64,000 nt of DNA. It comes from Uruburuella testudinis. Lineage in GTDB: Bacteria > Pseudomonadota > Gammaproteobacteria > Burkholderiales > Neisseriaceae. Positions within the stretch are counted from its first letter, which is position 1, and every line of letters starts with the position of its first letter. Positions 56,792 through 64,000 of the stretch are shown here, piece after piece. The DNA lies in the NCBI RefSeq assembly GCF_022870865.1, contig NZ_CP091508.1:2542001-2606000 (forward strand), given 5' to 3'. The notes below the pieces were generated by a model, which did not search any database, was not told the origin of the DNA, and saw only the letters and a program-made list of their open reading frames with translations. Both the position numbers and the translations under genes were made by a program.

Positions 56792-58444
56792 ATGATGATT
56801 CCAACTCTACTGGCCATGCGCGATTTTTCACGGATGCGCGAAATCATCGCCATTCTTTCCAAACACGGCCTGGGCGAATTCGTCCAGCGCATCAAGCTGT
56901 CGCACAAAAGCGTAACCGGCGATATCGGCCCCTTGCCCGAAAGCCGCTATATGAGCACGCCGCGGCGTTTCCGGCGGGCATTTGAGGAGCTGGGGCCCAC
57001 GTTTGTCAAACTCGGCCAAGTGCTCTCCACCCGCGTAGACATTTTCAACCCCGAATGGATAGAAGAATTCGAACAGCTGCAAAGTGATGTGGCGCCGATT
57101 GCCACCGCCGACATCCGCGCTCTGATTGAGGCACACCTGAGCCGCCCTTATCACGAAGTGTTCAAACACATCGACCCCAAGCCCATCGGCAGCGCTTCCA
57201 TCGCCCAAGTGCACCGCGCAGAGCTGGCCGACGGCACCGTGGTGGCGGTTAAAATCAAGCGCCCCGACATCGAGCCAACCATACAGGCTGATTTACGCAT
57301 TTTAACCCACCTGGCCAACCTGATCGAATCGGAAATCCCCGAAACACGCCGTTACCAGCCGGTGCAGATGGTGCAATATTTCGCCCGCAGTCTGGCCAAA
57401 GAAACCGATTTATCGGTAGAGCTGCGCTATATGCAGCGCTTTGAGGCCACTTTTGCCGGCCACGAATACATTCATATTCCCAAAGTTTACCAAGAATATT
57501 CCAATCGTCATATCCTGGTGCAAGAATTTATCGGCGACAAGTTGCTCAAAAACCTCACCCCCGCCACGCTGGCCGCCGATACCCGCCGCACCCTGGCCAA
57601 CCGCATTACCGACACCTTGTTTACCATGATACTCAAACAAGGCTTTTTCCATGCCGACCCCCATCCGGGCAATATTTTCGTCAACGATGCCGGCCGCATC
57701 ACCTTGATCGACTTCGGCCTTGTCGGCCACCTCAGCAGCACCCGCCGCCGCGAAATCATCGACTTAATCAACGCACTCACCCACCGCGACCAATTCACCA
57801 TGCAATACGTATTGAGCAACTGGGCGCAGGGCGAATTACCCGATGAAAACCTGCTCGGCGCCGATGTGCTCGAAATGCTGCTCAACTACGAACACACGCC
57901 CATGCGCGATTTGCGCATCAGCCAAGTTATCAACGACATCACCCAAATCATGCGCCAACACGGCCTCACCCTGCCCGGCGATCTGGTGATGCTGTTCAAA
58001 TCGCTGATTACACTCGAAGGCGTGGTCAAGCGGCTCGACGGCAGTGCCGAATTGCTGGAACAGGCCAAGCCCATTGTTGCCGAAGTATTCAAAGAGCGCG
58101 CCTCGCCCGAACACGTGATGCGCAAAAGCAAAATGCACATGCAAACGCTGCTGCAAGCTGTTGACGAGCTGCCGCAAAACCTGTTCCGGCTCAGCCGCCG
58201 CATTCAAAAAGGCCAAATCAGCATCGGCCTCAATCTGAAGCAGGCCGACCACATCATCCACCAAATCGACAAAGCCACCAACCGCCTGACCATGGGCATT
58301 GTGACCGCCGCGCTGATTATCGGCTCGTCAATTGTGATGAGCATCGACACCGGCTCTAAATTCATCGGCTTTATCGGCTACCTGCTCGCCTTTGCCAACA
58401 GCCTGTGGATTATCTGGTCGATTTGGCGTTCGGGCAAACACTAG
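56792..58444 (+). CDS. second UbiB-family protein (ABC1 atypical kinase)
   Basis: A 550-residue ABC1-type protein distinct from the copy at 24235. [20 protein letters not shown] near 70-89 is the KxGQ motif; ASIAQVHRA, VAVKIKRPD, FFHADPHPGNIFV and LIDFGLVGHL complete the kinase-like core. Two C-terminal hydrophobic helices anchor it. Whether this or the other copy is the ubiquinone factor cannot be decided from sequence. Its stop TAG lies in the CTAG of a family-A repeat. Confidence 0.88.
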   Translation: MMIPTLLAMRDFSRMREIIAILSKHGLGEFVQRIKLSHKSVTGDIGPLPESRYMSTPRRFRRAFEELGPTFVKLGQVLSTRVDIFNPEWIEEFEQLQSDVAPIATADIRALIEAHLSRPYHEVFKHIDPKPIGSASIAQVHRAELADGTVVAVKIKRPDIEPTIQADLRILTHLANLIESEIPETRRYQPVQMVQYFARSLAKETDLSVELRYMQRFEATFAGHEYIHIPKVYQEYSNRHILVQEFIGDKLLKNLTPATLAADTRRTLANRITDTLFTMILKQGFFHADPHPGNIFVNDAGRITLIDFGLVGHLSSTRRREIIDLINALTHRDQFTMQYVLSNWAQGELPDENLLGADVLEMLLNYEHTPMRDLRISQVINDITQIMRQHGLTLPGDLVMLFKSLITLEGVVKRLDGSAELLEQAKPIVAEVFKERASPEHVMRKSKMHMQTLLQAVDELPQNLFRLSRRIQKGQISIGLNLKQADHIIHQIDKATNRLTMGIVTAALIIGSSIVMSIDTGSKFIGFIGYLLAFANSLWIIWSIWRSGKH

Positions 58445-58874
58445 GGTGTCCTGATGTGCCATATACCATCATCTTTTTTGCACTAAAAGCACATCTGCTG
58501 CGGTTTCAAGAGCAAAATACACCCTTAAACCGAATGGTCAGGACACCCTAGGGTGTCCTGACCATTTGTTTATGAGGAGATTTTTGCCCCTGAAAATGCA
58601 GATGTCAGGCAAAAAACGCAGCAAGATTGGACATCTTGCGAGGCTTTTTAACGCAGCAGATGCGTTTTCAGGGGCAAAATACACCCGTAAATCGAATTGT
58701 CCGGACACCCTAGGGTGTCCGGACAATTCAGAATTATTCAGATTTTTTGTGATAAAAGTGCAGATGCAAGGCAAAAAACGTAGCAAGATTGGGCACCTTG
58801 CGAGGCTTTTTAACGCAGCAGATGTGCTTTTATCACAAAAAGATGATGATATATGAATTGTCAGGACACCCTAG
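58441..58874. repeat. three tandem family-A elements
   Basis: Copies at 58441-58551, 58548-58713 and 58710-58874, each bounded by CTAG shared with the next. Ends are CTAGGGTGTCC(T/G)GA; interiors differ (bits AACGCAGCAGATG, GATTCAGATTTTTTGTG, GCAAGATTGG). They begin on the stop codon of the UbiB-type gene. No coding sequence. Confidence 0.8.
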
Positions 58875-59096
58875 GCCGTCTGAACAAACAAGTTGTCACA
58901 AACAACCCGGCCGCGCCCGCTGTCTGGCAGGCTGCGCGACATGCGAAACCGCTCGGCCACACTTTTAAAAATGAAGCGCAAAGTTTCAGACAGCCTGCCG
59001 TTCCATATGATGATTAAGTTGAACGGCTATATCAATCTGTCACAAAAAACCGCTATACTTAAGCGTTTGCAAAACCAACACAATCAGGGATCAACC
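58875..59096 (+). other. ppk1 upstream region
   Basis: Starts with an uptake sequence directly abutting the repeats. Upstream codons in the ppk1 frame are open but not Ppk-like, so this is treated as leader. TATACT at 59054 could be a weak -10. Confidence 0.4.
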
Positions 59097-61154
59097 ATGC
59101 CGGAACAAAACCGCCTGCTCTGCCGCGAGCTGGGTCTGCTCGCCTTCAACCGCCGCGTATTGGCGCAAGCTCAAGATGCCCGAGTGCCGCTGTTGGAGCG
59201 CCTGCGCTTTTTATGCATCGTATCCTCCAACCTCGATGAATTTTTCGAAGTGCGCATGGCCTGGCTCAAACGCGAACACAAACTGCGCCCCACCACCTTG
59301 CTCGACAACGGCAAAACGCCGTCTGAAACCATCGCATCAGTGTCGGCCGAAGCACACAAAATCATTCAAGAGCAATACGCCCTGTTTAACGACGAGCTGC
59401 AACCAGCGCTGGGCAAAGAAGGCATCCACTTCTACCGCCGCCGCAACTGGACACCCGCACAACGCGCCTGGATTGAAAACTATTTCGACCGCGAGCTGTT
59501 GCCGATTCTTACCCCCATCGGCCTCGACCCTTCGCATCCCTTTCCCCGCCCGCTCAACAAATCGCTCAACTTCGCGGTAGAGCTGGAAGGCAAAGATGCA
59601 TTCGGCCGCGCCTCAGGCATGGCGATTGTGCAGGCGCCGCGCATCTTGCCGCGCGTATTGCAGCTGCCCGCCCCCTTGTGCGACGGCGACAACGGCTTTG
59701 TCTTTTTATCCTCCATTCTGCACGAATACGTTTACAAACTCTTCACCGGCATGGAAGTCAAAGGCTGCCACCAATTCCGTCTCACCCGCGACAGCGACCT
59801 CACGGTTGACGAAGAAGACTTAAAAAACCTGCGCGCCGCCATTCAAAGCGAGTTGCACGACCGCGAATACGGCGACGGCGTACGCCTGGAAGTGGCCGAT
59901 ACCTGCCCCGAACACATCAGCGATTTTCTGCTCAGCCACTTCAAGCTCGCCCGCAACGAGCTGTATCAGGTTAAAGGCCCCGTCAACCTGGTGCGCCTGA
60001 TGGCCGTGCCCGACATGGTGGCCCGCCCCGATTTGAAATTCAAGCCCTATACCGCCGGCATACCGAAACGCCTGCGCAAAGGCAACTCGATTCTTGCTGC
60101 TGCGCGCGACAAAGATATCTTGCTGCACCACCCCTACCAATCGTTTGACCCGGTGGTGCAATTTATCCGCGAAGCCTCCACCGACCCCGCCGTTGTCGCC
60201 ATCAAAATGACCATCTACCGCACCGGCAGCAACTCCGAGCTGGTACGGGCGCTGATGAAAGCCGCCTTGGCGGGCAAACAGGTTACCGTGGTGGTCGAAC
60301 TGATGGCGCGCTTTGATGAAGCCAACAACGTCAACTGGGCGCAACAGCTTGAAAATGCCGGCGCCCACGTGGTATACGGCGTGTTCGGCTACAAAATCCA
60401 CGCCAAAATGATGCTGGTTTTACGTCGGGAAGAAGGCCAGCTCAAACGCTATGCCCACCTGGGTACCGGCAACTACCACCAAGGCACCTCGCGCATCTAC
60501 ACCGATTTCGGCCTGATTACTGCCGATGAGCAAATCACCGCCGACGTCAACACGCTGTTTCTCGAAATCACCGGCCTCGGCCAGCCCATGCACCTGAACA
60601 AGATTTACCAAAGCCCGTTTACCCTGCACAAAATGATTATCGACAACATCGGACGCGAAGCCGAACACGCCAAAGCCGGCAAAAAAGCCCGCATTATGGC
60701 GAAAATGAATTCCCTTATCGAGCCCAGCGTGATTGAAGCACTGTATGCCGCCAGCGCCGCCGGTGTGGAAATCGATTTAATCGTGCGCGGCATGTGTGCC
60801 TTACGCCCCCAAGTGCCGGGCTTATCAGACAACATCCGCGTGCGCTCGATTATCGGCCGCCAGCTCGAACATTCCCGCATTTACTATTTTTACAACCAAG
60901 GCGAAGAGCCCACCTATATTTCCAGCGCCGACTGGATGGGGCGCAATTTCTTCCGCCGCATCGAAACCTGCACCCCCGTCGAACAGCCCGAGCTGAAAGC
61001 CCGCGTAATCCGCGAAGGCCTCACCCTCGCCCTTGCCGACAACCGCCAGGCCTGGCAGATGCAGCCCGACGGCAGCTACCTGCGCCTGCATGCGGCTGAA
61101 GGCGAAGCCGAAGTCAGCCTGCAAGAAGACCTGTGGGCAGAATTCGGCACTTAA
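59097..61154 (+). CDS. ppk: polyphosphate kinase 1
   Basis: A 685-residue enzyme making polyphosphate from ATP. N-terminal LLCRELGLLAFNRRVL and IVSSNLDEFFEVRM (head domain); catalytic His blocks YGVFGYKIHAKMMLV and, near the C terminus, EHSRIYYFYNQGEEPTYISS. GTGNYHQGTSRIYTDFGL lies between. The start at 59097 with RBS AGGGA was chosen over a 68-codon longer frame. Length is typical. Confidence 0.95.
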   Translation: MPEQNRLLCRELGLLAFNRRVLAQAQDARVPLLERLRFLCIVSSNLDEFFEVRMAWLKREHKLRPTTLLDNGKTPSETIASVSAEAHKIIQEQYALFNDELQPALGKEGIHFYRRRNWTPAQRAWIENYFDRELLPILTPIGLDPSHPFPRPLNKSLNFAVELEGKDAFGRASGMAIVQAPRILPRVLQLPAPLCDGDNGFVFLSSILHEYVYKLFTGMEVKGCHQFRLTRDSDLTVDEEDLKNLRAAIQSELHDREYGDGVRLEVADTCPEHISDFLLSHFKLARNELYQVKGPVNLVRLMAVPDMVARPDLKFKPYTAGIPKRLRKGNSILAAARDKDILLHHPYQSFDPVVQFIREASTDPAVVAIKMTIYRTGSNSELVRALMKAALAGKQVTVVVELMARFDEANNVNWAQQLENAGAHVVYGVFGYKIHAKMMLVLRREEGQLKRYAHLGTGNYHQGTSRIYTDFGLITADEQITADVNTLFLEITGLGQPMHLNKIYQSPFTLHKMIIDNIGREAEHAKAGKKARIMAKMNSLIEPSVIEALYAASAAGVEIDLIVRGMCALRPQVPGLSDNIRVRSIIGRQLEHSRIYYFYNQGEEPTYISSADWMGRNFFRRIETCTPVEQPELKARVIREGLTLALADNRQAWQMQPDGSYLRLHAAEGEAEVSLQEDLWAEFGT

Positions 61155-61207
61155 ACATCAGCAGCGCCGGCCATTTGGTTTTCAAGCGCCGCAACGATGT
61201 AAAAAAA

Positions 61208-61238
61208 ACGAGCCGTCTGAATTTTATCGGACGGCTCG
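61208..61238. terminator. hairpin behind ppk
   Basis: CGAGCCGTC ... GACGGCTCG stem with an A-rich 5' side; contains a core GCCGTCTGAA. Confidence 0.55.
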
Positions 61239-61250
61239 GGTGTTATACTC

Positions 61251-61319
61251 ATGCCCATTCACAAAAATAACCTGACTGCGTCGACTCACCTTGTTGGCTT
61301 ACTTTTTTGAATGGGTATG
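61251..61319. repeat. short family-B element
   Basis: ATGCCCATTCACAAAAATAAC and ACTTTTTTGAATGGGTAT are inverted ends of a 69-bp copy. Confidence 0.6.
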
Positions 61320-61332
61320 ATTCTGCACACCA

Positions 61333-61374
61333 GCAAAGGCCGTCTGAAAACATTTCCTTTCAGACGGCCTTTGC
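61333..61374. terminator. inverted uptake-sequence hairpin
   Basis: GCAAAGGCCGTCTGAAA and its complement with an eight-base loop. Confidence 0.55.
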
Positions 61375-61575
61375 ATGCGCAGGGTTTTTGTGGGCATCGT
61401 TCACGCGATGCGCTATGTGGGTCAGATGCTCGAATCCGATATGTTTCAGACGGCCAAAATCATTGGCAATCACAAAAACATCGAACCATTTGTCGGCTAT
61501 CAGTATCCGCCCCACCCCTGCTGTATAGCCGTTCAACTTATGCTCATTCACAAAAGCAACCCAACCGCCCAATGC

Positions 61576-61604
61576 AAAACACCCGCAAACTTGCGGGTGT
61601 TTTG
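61576..61604. terminator. strong bidirectional terminator of the csp unit
   Basis: AAAACACCCGCAA and TTGCGGGTGTTTT form a 13-bp perfect stem almost without loop, flanked by T/A runs, 14 bases after the small ORF downstream of csp. Confidence 0.8.
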
Positions 61605-61617
61605 TGGTCAGCATCAA

Positions 61618-61701
61618 TCAGCTTTCAGCATCTGCCGGGGCTTTTTTCTGCTGTTGCAGCATATAGAAAATGCGGCTGCGTCGTTGTCCGGCGCGCATCA
61701 T
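61618..61701 (-). CDS. 27-residue protein coupled to the cold-shock gene
   Basis: The ATG overlaps the csp stop as TGATG. The product ([20 protein letters not shown] and a short acidic end) is basic. A strong terminator follows at once, so the frame lies inside the csp transcript. Overlap and position support translation; function unknown. Confidence 0.5.
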   Translation of the reverse strand: MMRAGQRRSRIFYMLQQQKKAPADAES

Positions 61702-61913
61702 CAAACTGCTTTTACGTTCAGCGCCTGCGGGCCTTTGGGGCCGTCACCGGGCGTGTAGCTTACACGCTGGTTTTCTTGCAGGGTTTTGAAACCGTCTGAT
61801 TCAATGGCTGAGAAATGAACAAACAAATCTTTACCGCCGGCTTCTGGTGTGATGAAACCGAAACCTTTGCCTTCGTTAAACCATTTTACTGCGCCGAATT
61901 GTTGGATACTCAT
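61701..61913 (-). CDS. cspA: cold-shock domain protein
   Basis: A 70-residue single OB-fold. [15 protein letters not shown] (RNP1) and DLFVHFSAI (RNP2) bind single-stranded RNA/DNA and melt RNA structures. Start [12 protein letters not shown] at 61913. A 130-bp leader upstream is AT-rich and may be a thermosensing leader as in other csp genes. Confidence 0.95.
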   Translation of the reverse strand: MSIQQFGAVKWFNEGKGFGFITPEAGGKDLFVHFSAIESDGFKTLQENQRVSYTPGDGPKGPQALNVKAV

Positions 61914-62134
61914 AATGTATTTCCTTAAAAATTTTTGAAGATAGCTAGGACTAAAGCCAGATACTGATAAACTACGGAAACACATAATGAGAAACTGAAT
62001 CAGAATGCCATATGGGCTGCGGAGAGCAACAGAAACTTATATACTTCGAACTAACTTGAATGCAGTATGGGCGCGATTAGCGGCCAGGTCAAGCTTATTT
62101 TGATTTATTACACAAACCGGCGTTATGTTAAATT

Positions 62135-62174
62135 CAGGCCGTCTGAAACGCCCACTGACGTTTCAGACGGCCTG
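62135..62174 (-). terminator. dapD terminator
   Basis: CAGGCCGTCTGAAACG and its complement around CCCACTGA, 22 bases beyond the dapD stop. Confidence 0.65.
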
Positions 62175-62195
62175 AGCTTTTACAGCTTTCTGCTT

Positions 62196-63017
62196 TTATA
62201 CGCCGCGCAACAATTCATTGACGCTGGTTTTGGCACGGGTTTGCGCATCCACTTTTTTCACAATCACCGCGCAATAGAGGCTGTGGCTGCCGTCTTTTGC
62301 AGGCAGGCTGCCCGACACCACTACCGAACCGGCAGGCACGCGCCCGTAGTGGATTTCGCCGGTTTCGCGATCATAGATTTTGGTAGATTGGCCGATATAC
62401 ACGCCCATCGAAATCACGCTGCCTTCTTCCACAATCACACCCTCAACGATTTCCGAACGCGCGCCGATAAAGCAGTTGTCTTCAATAATGGTGGGCGCAG
62501 CCTGCAAAGGCTCCAGCACGCCGCCGATGCCCACACCGCCGCTCAAATGCACGTTTTTACCGATTTGGGCGCACGAGCCGACTGTGGCCCAAGTGTCGAC
62601 CATCGCACCTTCGTCCACATATGCGCCGATGTTGACATAAGAGGGCATCAACACCACGTTTTTGGCCACAAAGCTGCCGCGGCGTGCCACAGCCCCGGGC
62701 ACGGCACGGAAACCGGCGGCTTTGAATTCTTCTTCGCTCCAACCGGCAAATTTGGTCGGTACTTTATCGAAATACTGATTAACGCCGTCGTTTTGCACTT
62801 CATTGTCGGCAATGCGGAACGACAACAATACGGCTTTTTTCGCCCACTCGTTCACCTTCCACTCGCCCACGCCCAAACGCTCGGCCACACGCACTTGGCC
62901 GGCATCCAATTGACGCAGAGTTTCCAACACCGCCTCTTTGACTTCGGGGCTGACGGTTGAAGGGGTAATCTCGGCGCGGTTTTCAAACGCCGTTTCGATG
63001 ATGTTTTGCAATGACAT
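62196..63017 (-). CDS. dapD: 2,3,4,5-tetrahydropyridine-2,6-dicarboxylate N-succinyltransferase
   Basis: A 273-residue left-handed beta-helix enzyme of lysine/DAP synthesis using succinyl-CoA. The hexapeptide repeats are clear ([54 protein letters not shown]). [20 protein letters not shown] carries the family's acid residue. Alone on the minus strand. Confidence 0.96.
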   Translation of the reverse strand: MSLQNIIETAFENRAEITPSTVSPEVKEAVLETLRQLDAGQVRVAERLGVGEWKVNEWAKKAVLLSFRIADNEVQNDGVNQYFDKVPTKFAGWSEEEFKAAGFRAVPGAVARRGSFVAKNVVLMPSYVNIGAYVDEGAMVDTWATVGSCAQIGKNVHLSGGVGIGGVLEPLQAAPTIIEDNCFIGARSEIVEGVIVEEGSVISMGVYIGQSTKIYDRETGEIHYGRVPAGSVVVSGSLPAKDGSHSLYCAVIVKKVDAQTRAKTSVNELLRGV

Positions 63018-63283
63018 GATAATCCTTTGAAATATCGGTTGGATAAGGCGGCATAAATGCGCAAATGCGTTATTTTACCCCAACTCAACGGCATTGCGGG
63101 CAAGTTAGCCTATTTTTATCAACCGTATTGCCTCCGCCGCGCCCACCGGAGCGCCCTCACCTTTTTCACAAATATCCCATTGTTTCCGCAACAAAATTAT
63201 GGCTTTTGCACAATGACACCGCGAGCCGCCGCCCGTATGATGGTCACAATCACCCGACAAGCGTTCTTTTCAGGAGCCTGACC

Positions 63284-64000
63284 ATGAACCCGACCCCAAA
63301 CCAAACACCTTTATATATCAAGGTGCACGACAGCGACAATGTTGCCATTATCGTCAACAGCGGCGGCCTCAAAAAAGGGGCGGCCTTTTCAGACGGCCTC
63401 AACTTAATCGAAGATATTCCGCAAGGCCACAAAGTGGCGCTGACAGACATTGCCGAAAACGGCGAAATCGTGCGCTATGGCGAAATCATCGGCTACGCGC
63501 TTAAAAACATTCCGCAAGGCAGTTGGATAGACGAATCGTTGGTTATCTTGCCCGAAGCGCCGCCGCTGGCCAGCCTTCCGCTGGCCACCCGCCCGGCCCC
63601 GCCATTCGAACCGCTTGAGGGCTACACTTTTAAAGGTTACCGCAACCAAGACGGCAGCGTCGGCACCAAAAACCTGCTCGGCATCACCACCAGCGTGCAT
63701 TGTGTGGCCGGCGTGGTGGATTATGTGGTTAAAATCATCGAACAGAAACTGTTGCCCAAATATCCGAATGTCGACGGCGTGGTCGGCCTCAACCACCTTT
63801 ATGGCTGCGGTGTGGCGATTAATGCGCCGGCAGCGGTCGTGCCCATCCGCACCATTCACAATATCGCGCTGAACCCGAATTTCGGCGGCGAAATCATGGT
63901 GGTCGGCCTGGGCTGTGAAAAGCTGCAACCCGCCCGCCTGCTGGAAGGCACGCCCGACACCATTCCGATCCACACCGAATCAGCATCGGTTACCAGCCTG
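63284..64000 (+). CDS. GarD/UxaA-family dehydratase (galactarate dehydratase-like), partial
   Basis: The first 239 residues are in the window. An N-terminal SAF domain ([40 protein letters not shown]) is followed by the UxaA/GarD core ([20 protein letters not shown], and the Cys-rich [10 protein letters not shown] and [11 protein letters not shown]). It would dehydrate galactarate to 5-keto-4-deoxyglucarate; altronate cannot be excluded as the C terminus is missing. RBS CAGGAG precedes the ATG. Confidence 0.85.
   Translation, partial: MNPTPNQTPLYIKVHDSDNVAIIVNSGGLKKGAAFSDGLNLIEDIPQGHKVALTDIAENGEIVRYGEIIGYALKNIPQGSWIDESLVILPEAPPLASLPLATRPAPPFEPLEGYTFKGYRNQDGSVGTKNLLGITTSVHCVAGVVDYVVKIIEQKLLPKYPNVDGVVGLNHLYGCGVAINAPAAVVPIRTIHNIALNPNFGGEIMVVGLGCEKLQPARLLEGTPDTIPIHTESASVTSL

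Overview
The window reads as a chromosome segment of a Neisseria-type betaproteobacterium. DNA uptake sequences (core GCCGTCTGAA, mostly in the 12-base form AGGCCGTCTGAA) occur throughout, often as inverted pairs behind genes. A comE-type competence gene follows the rRNA operon, as in Neisseria, and the protein set (LtgA-like Slt, QueCDE, PstSCAB/PhoU, Ppk, DapD) fits. The exact species cannot be fixed from the sequence; the AG-form uptake sequence and a pgaABCD locus point to a commensal rather than to the meningococcus or gonococcus.

Layout. 1-6.5 kb: minus-strand rRNA operon (16S, tRNA-Ile, tRNA-Ala, 23S, 5S) with consensus promoter, boxA and terminator, followed by comEA. 6.8-9.4 kb: thrB, serB, glutathione peroxidase. 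9.6-15.7 kb: poly-N-acetylglucosamine locus pgaABCD (minus), with a repeat element and an uptake-sequence hairpin between pgaB and pgaC. 16.2-18.0 kb: moaC, a MoeB/ThiF-type adenylyltransferase, dtd. 18.8-21.9 kb: tsaD (minus), diverging from a probable preQ1-I riboswitch and queC-queD-queE. 22.7-31 kb: metF, ubiB, an MFS permease, a small periplasmic protein, an SGNH hydrolase, ltgA. 31-37.8 kb: trkH and the phosphate locus pstSCAB-phoU. 38.2-50.7 kb: an integrated element in the 3' end of tRNA-Leu(GAG). 50.7-64 kb: secG, tpiA, free-Met sulfoxide reductase, a Pcm-like methyltransferase, a rhodanese, lrgAB, an NlpC/P60 hydrolase, a second ubiB-type kinase, ppk1, a cold-shock protein, dapD and the start of a GarD-like dehydratase.

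The most distinctive part is the roughly 12.4-kb tRNA-Leu island. Nearly all its genes run in one direction: P4-type integrase, Phd-like antitoxin, AT-rich coiled-coil protein, AlpA regulator, winged-helix protein, KilA-N protein, several small proteins, a P4-alpha-like zinc-ribbon/TOPRIM primase, a DUF927-type helicase, a toxin-antitoxin pair, and a Fic enzyme at the far end. Between the toxin-antitoxin pair and fic lies a gene-free stretch with twelve copies of a GGTTGGTATG iteron in both orientations and two copies of a 25-bp repeat. Twenty bases (19 of them shared by both copies) recur exactly inside the primase gene. No capsid, tail or terminase gene is visible, so the element resembles a phage-inducible-island or P4-like satellite with its own origin.

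Two families of small inverted-repeat elements (here called A, with CTAGGGTGTCC ends, and B, with ATACCCATTCA ends) are scattered through the intergenic regions. Several sit exactly on stop codons, one family-A copy is nested in family B, and three A copies stand in tandem before ppk1.
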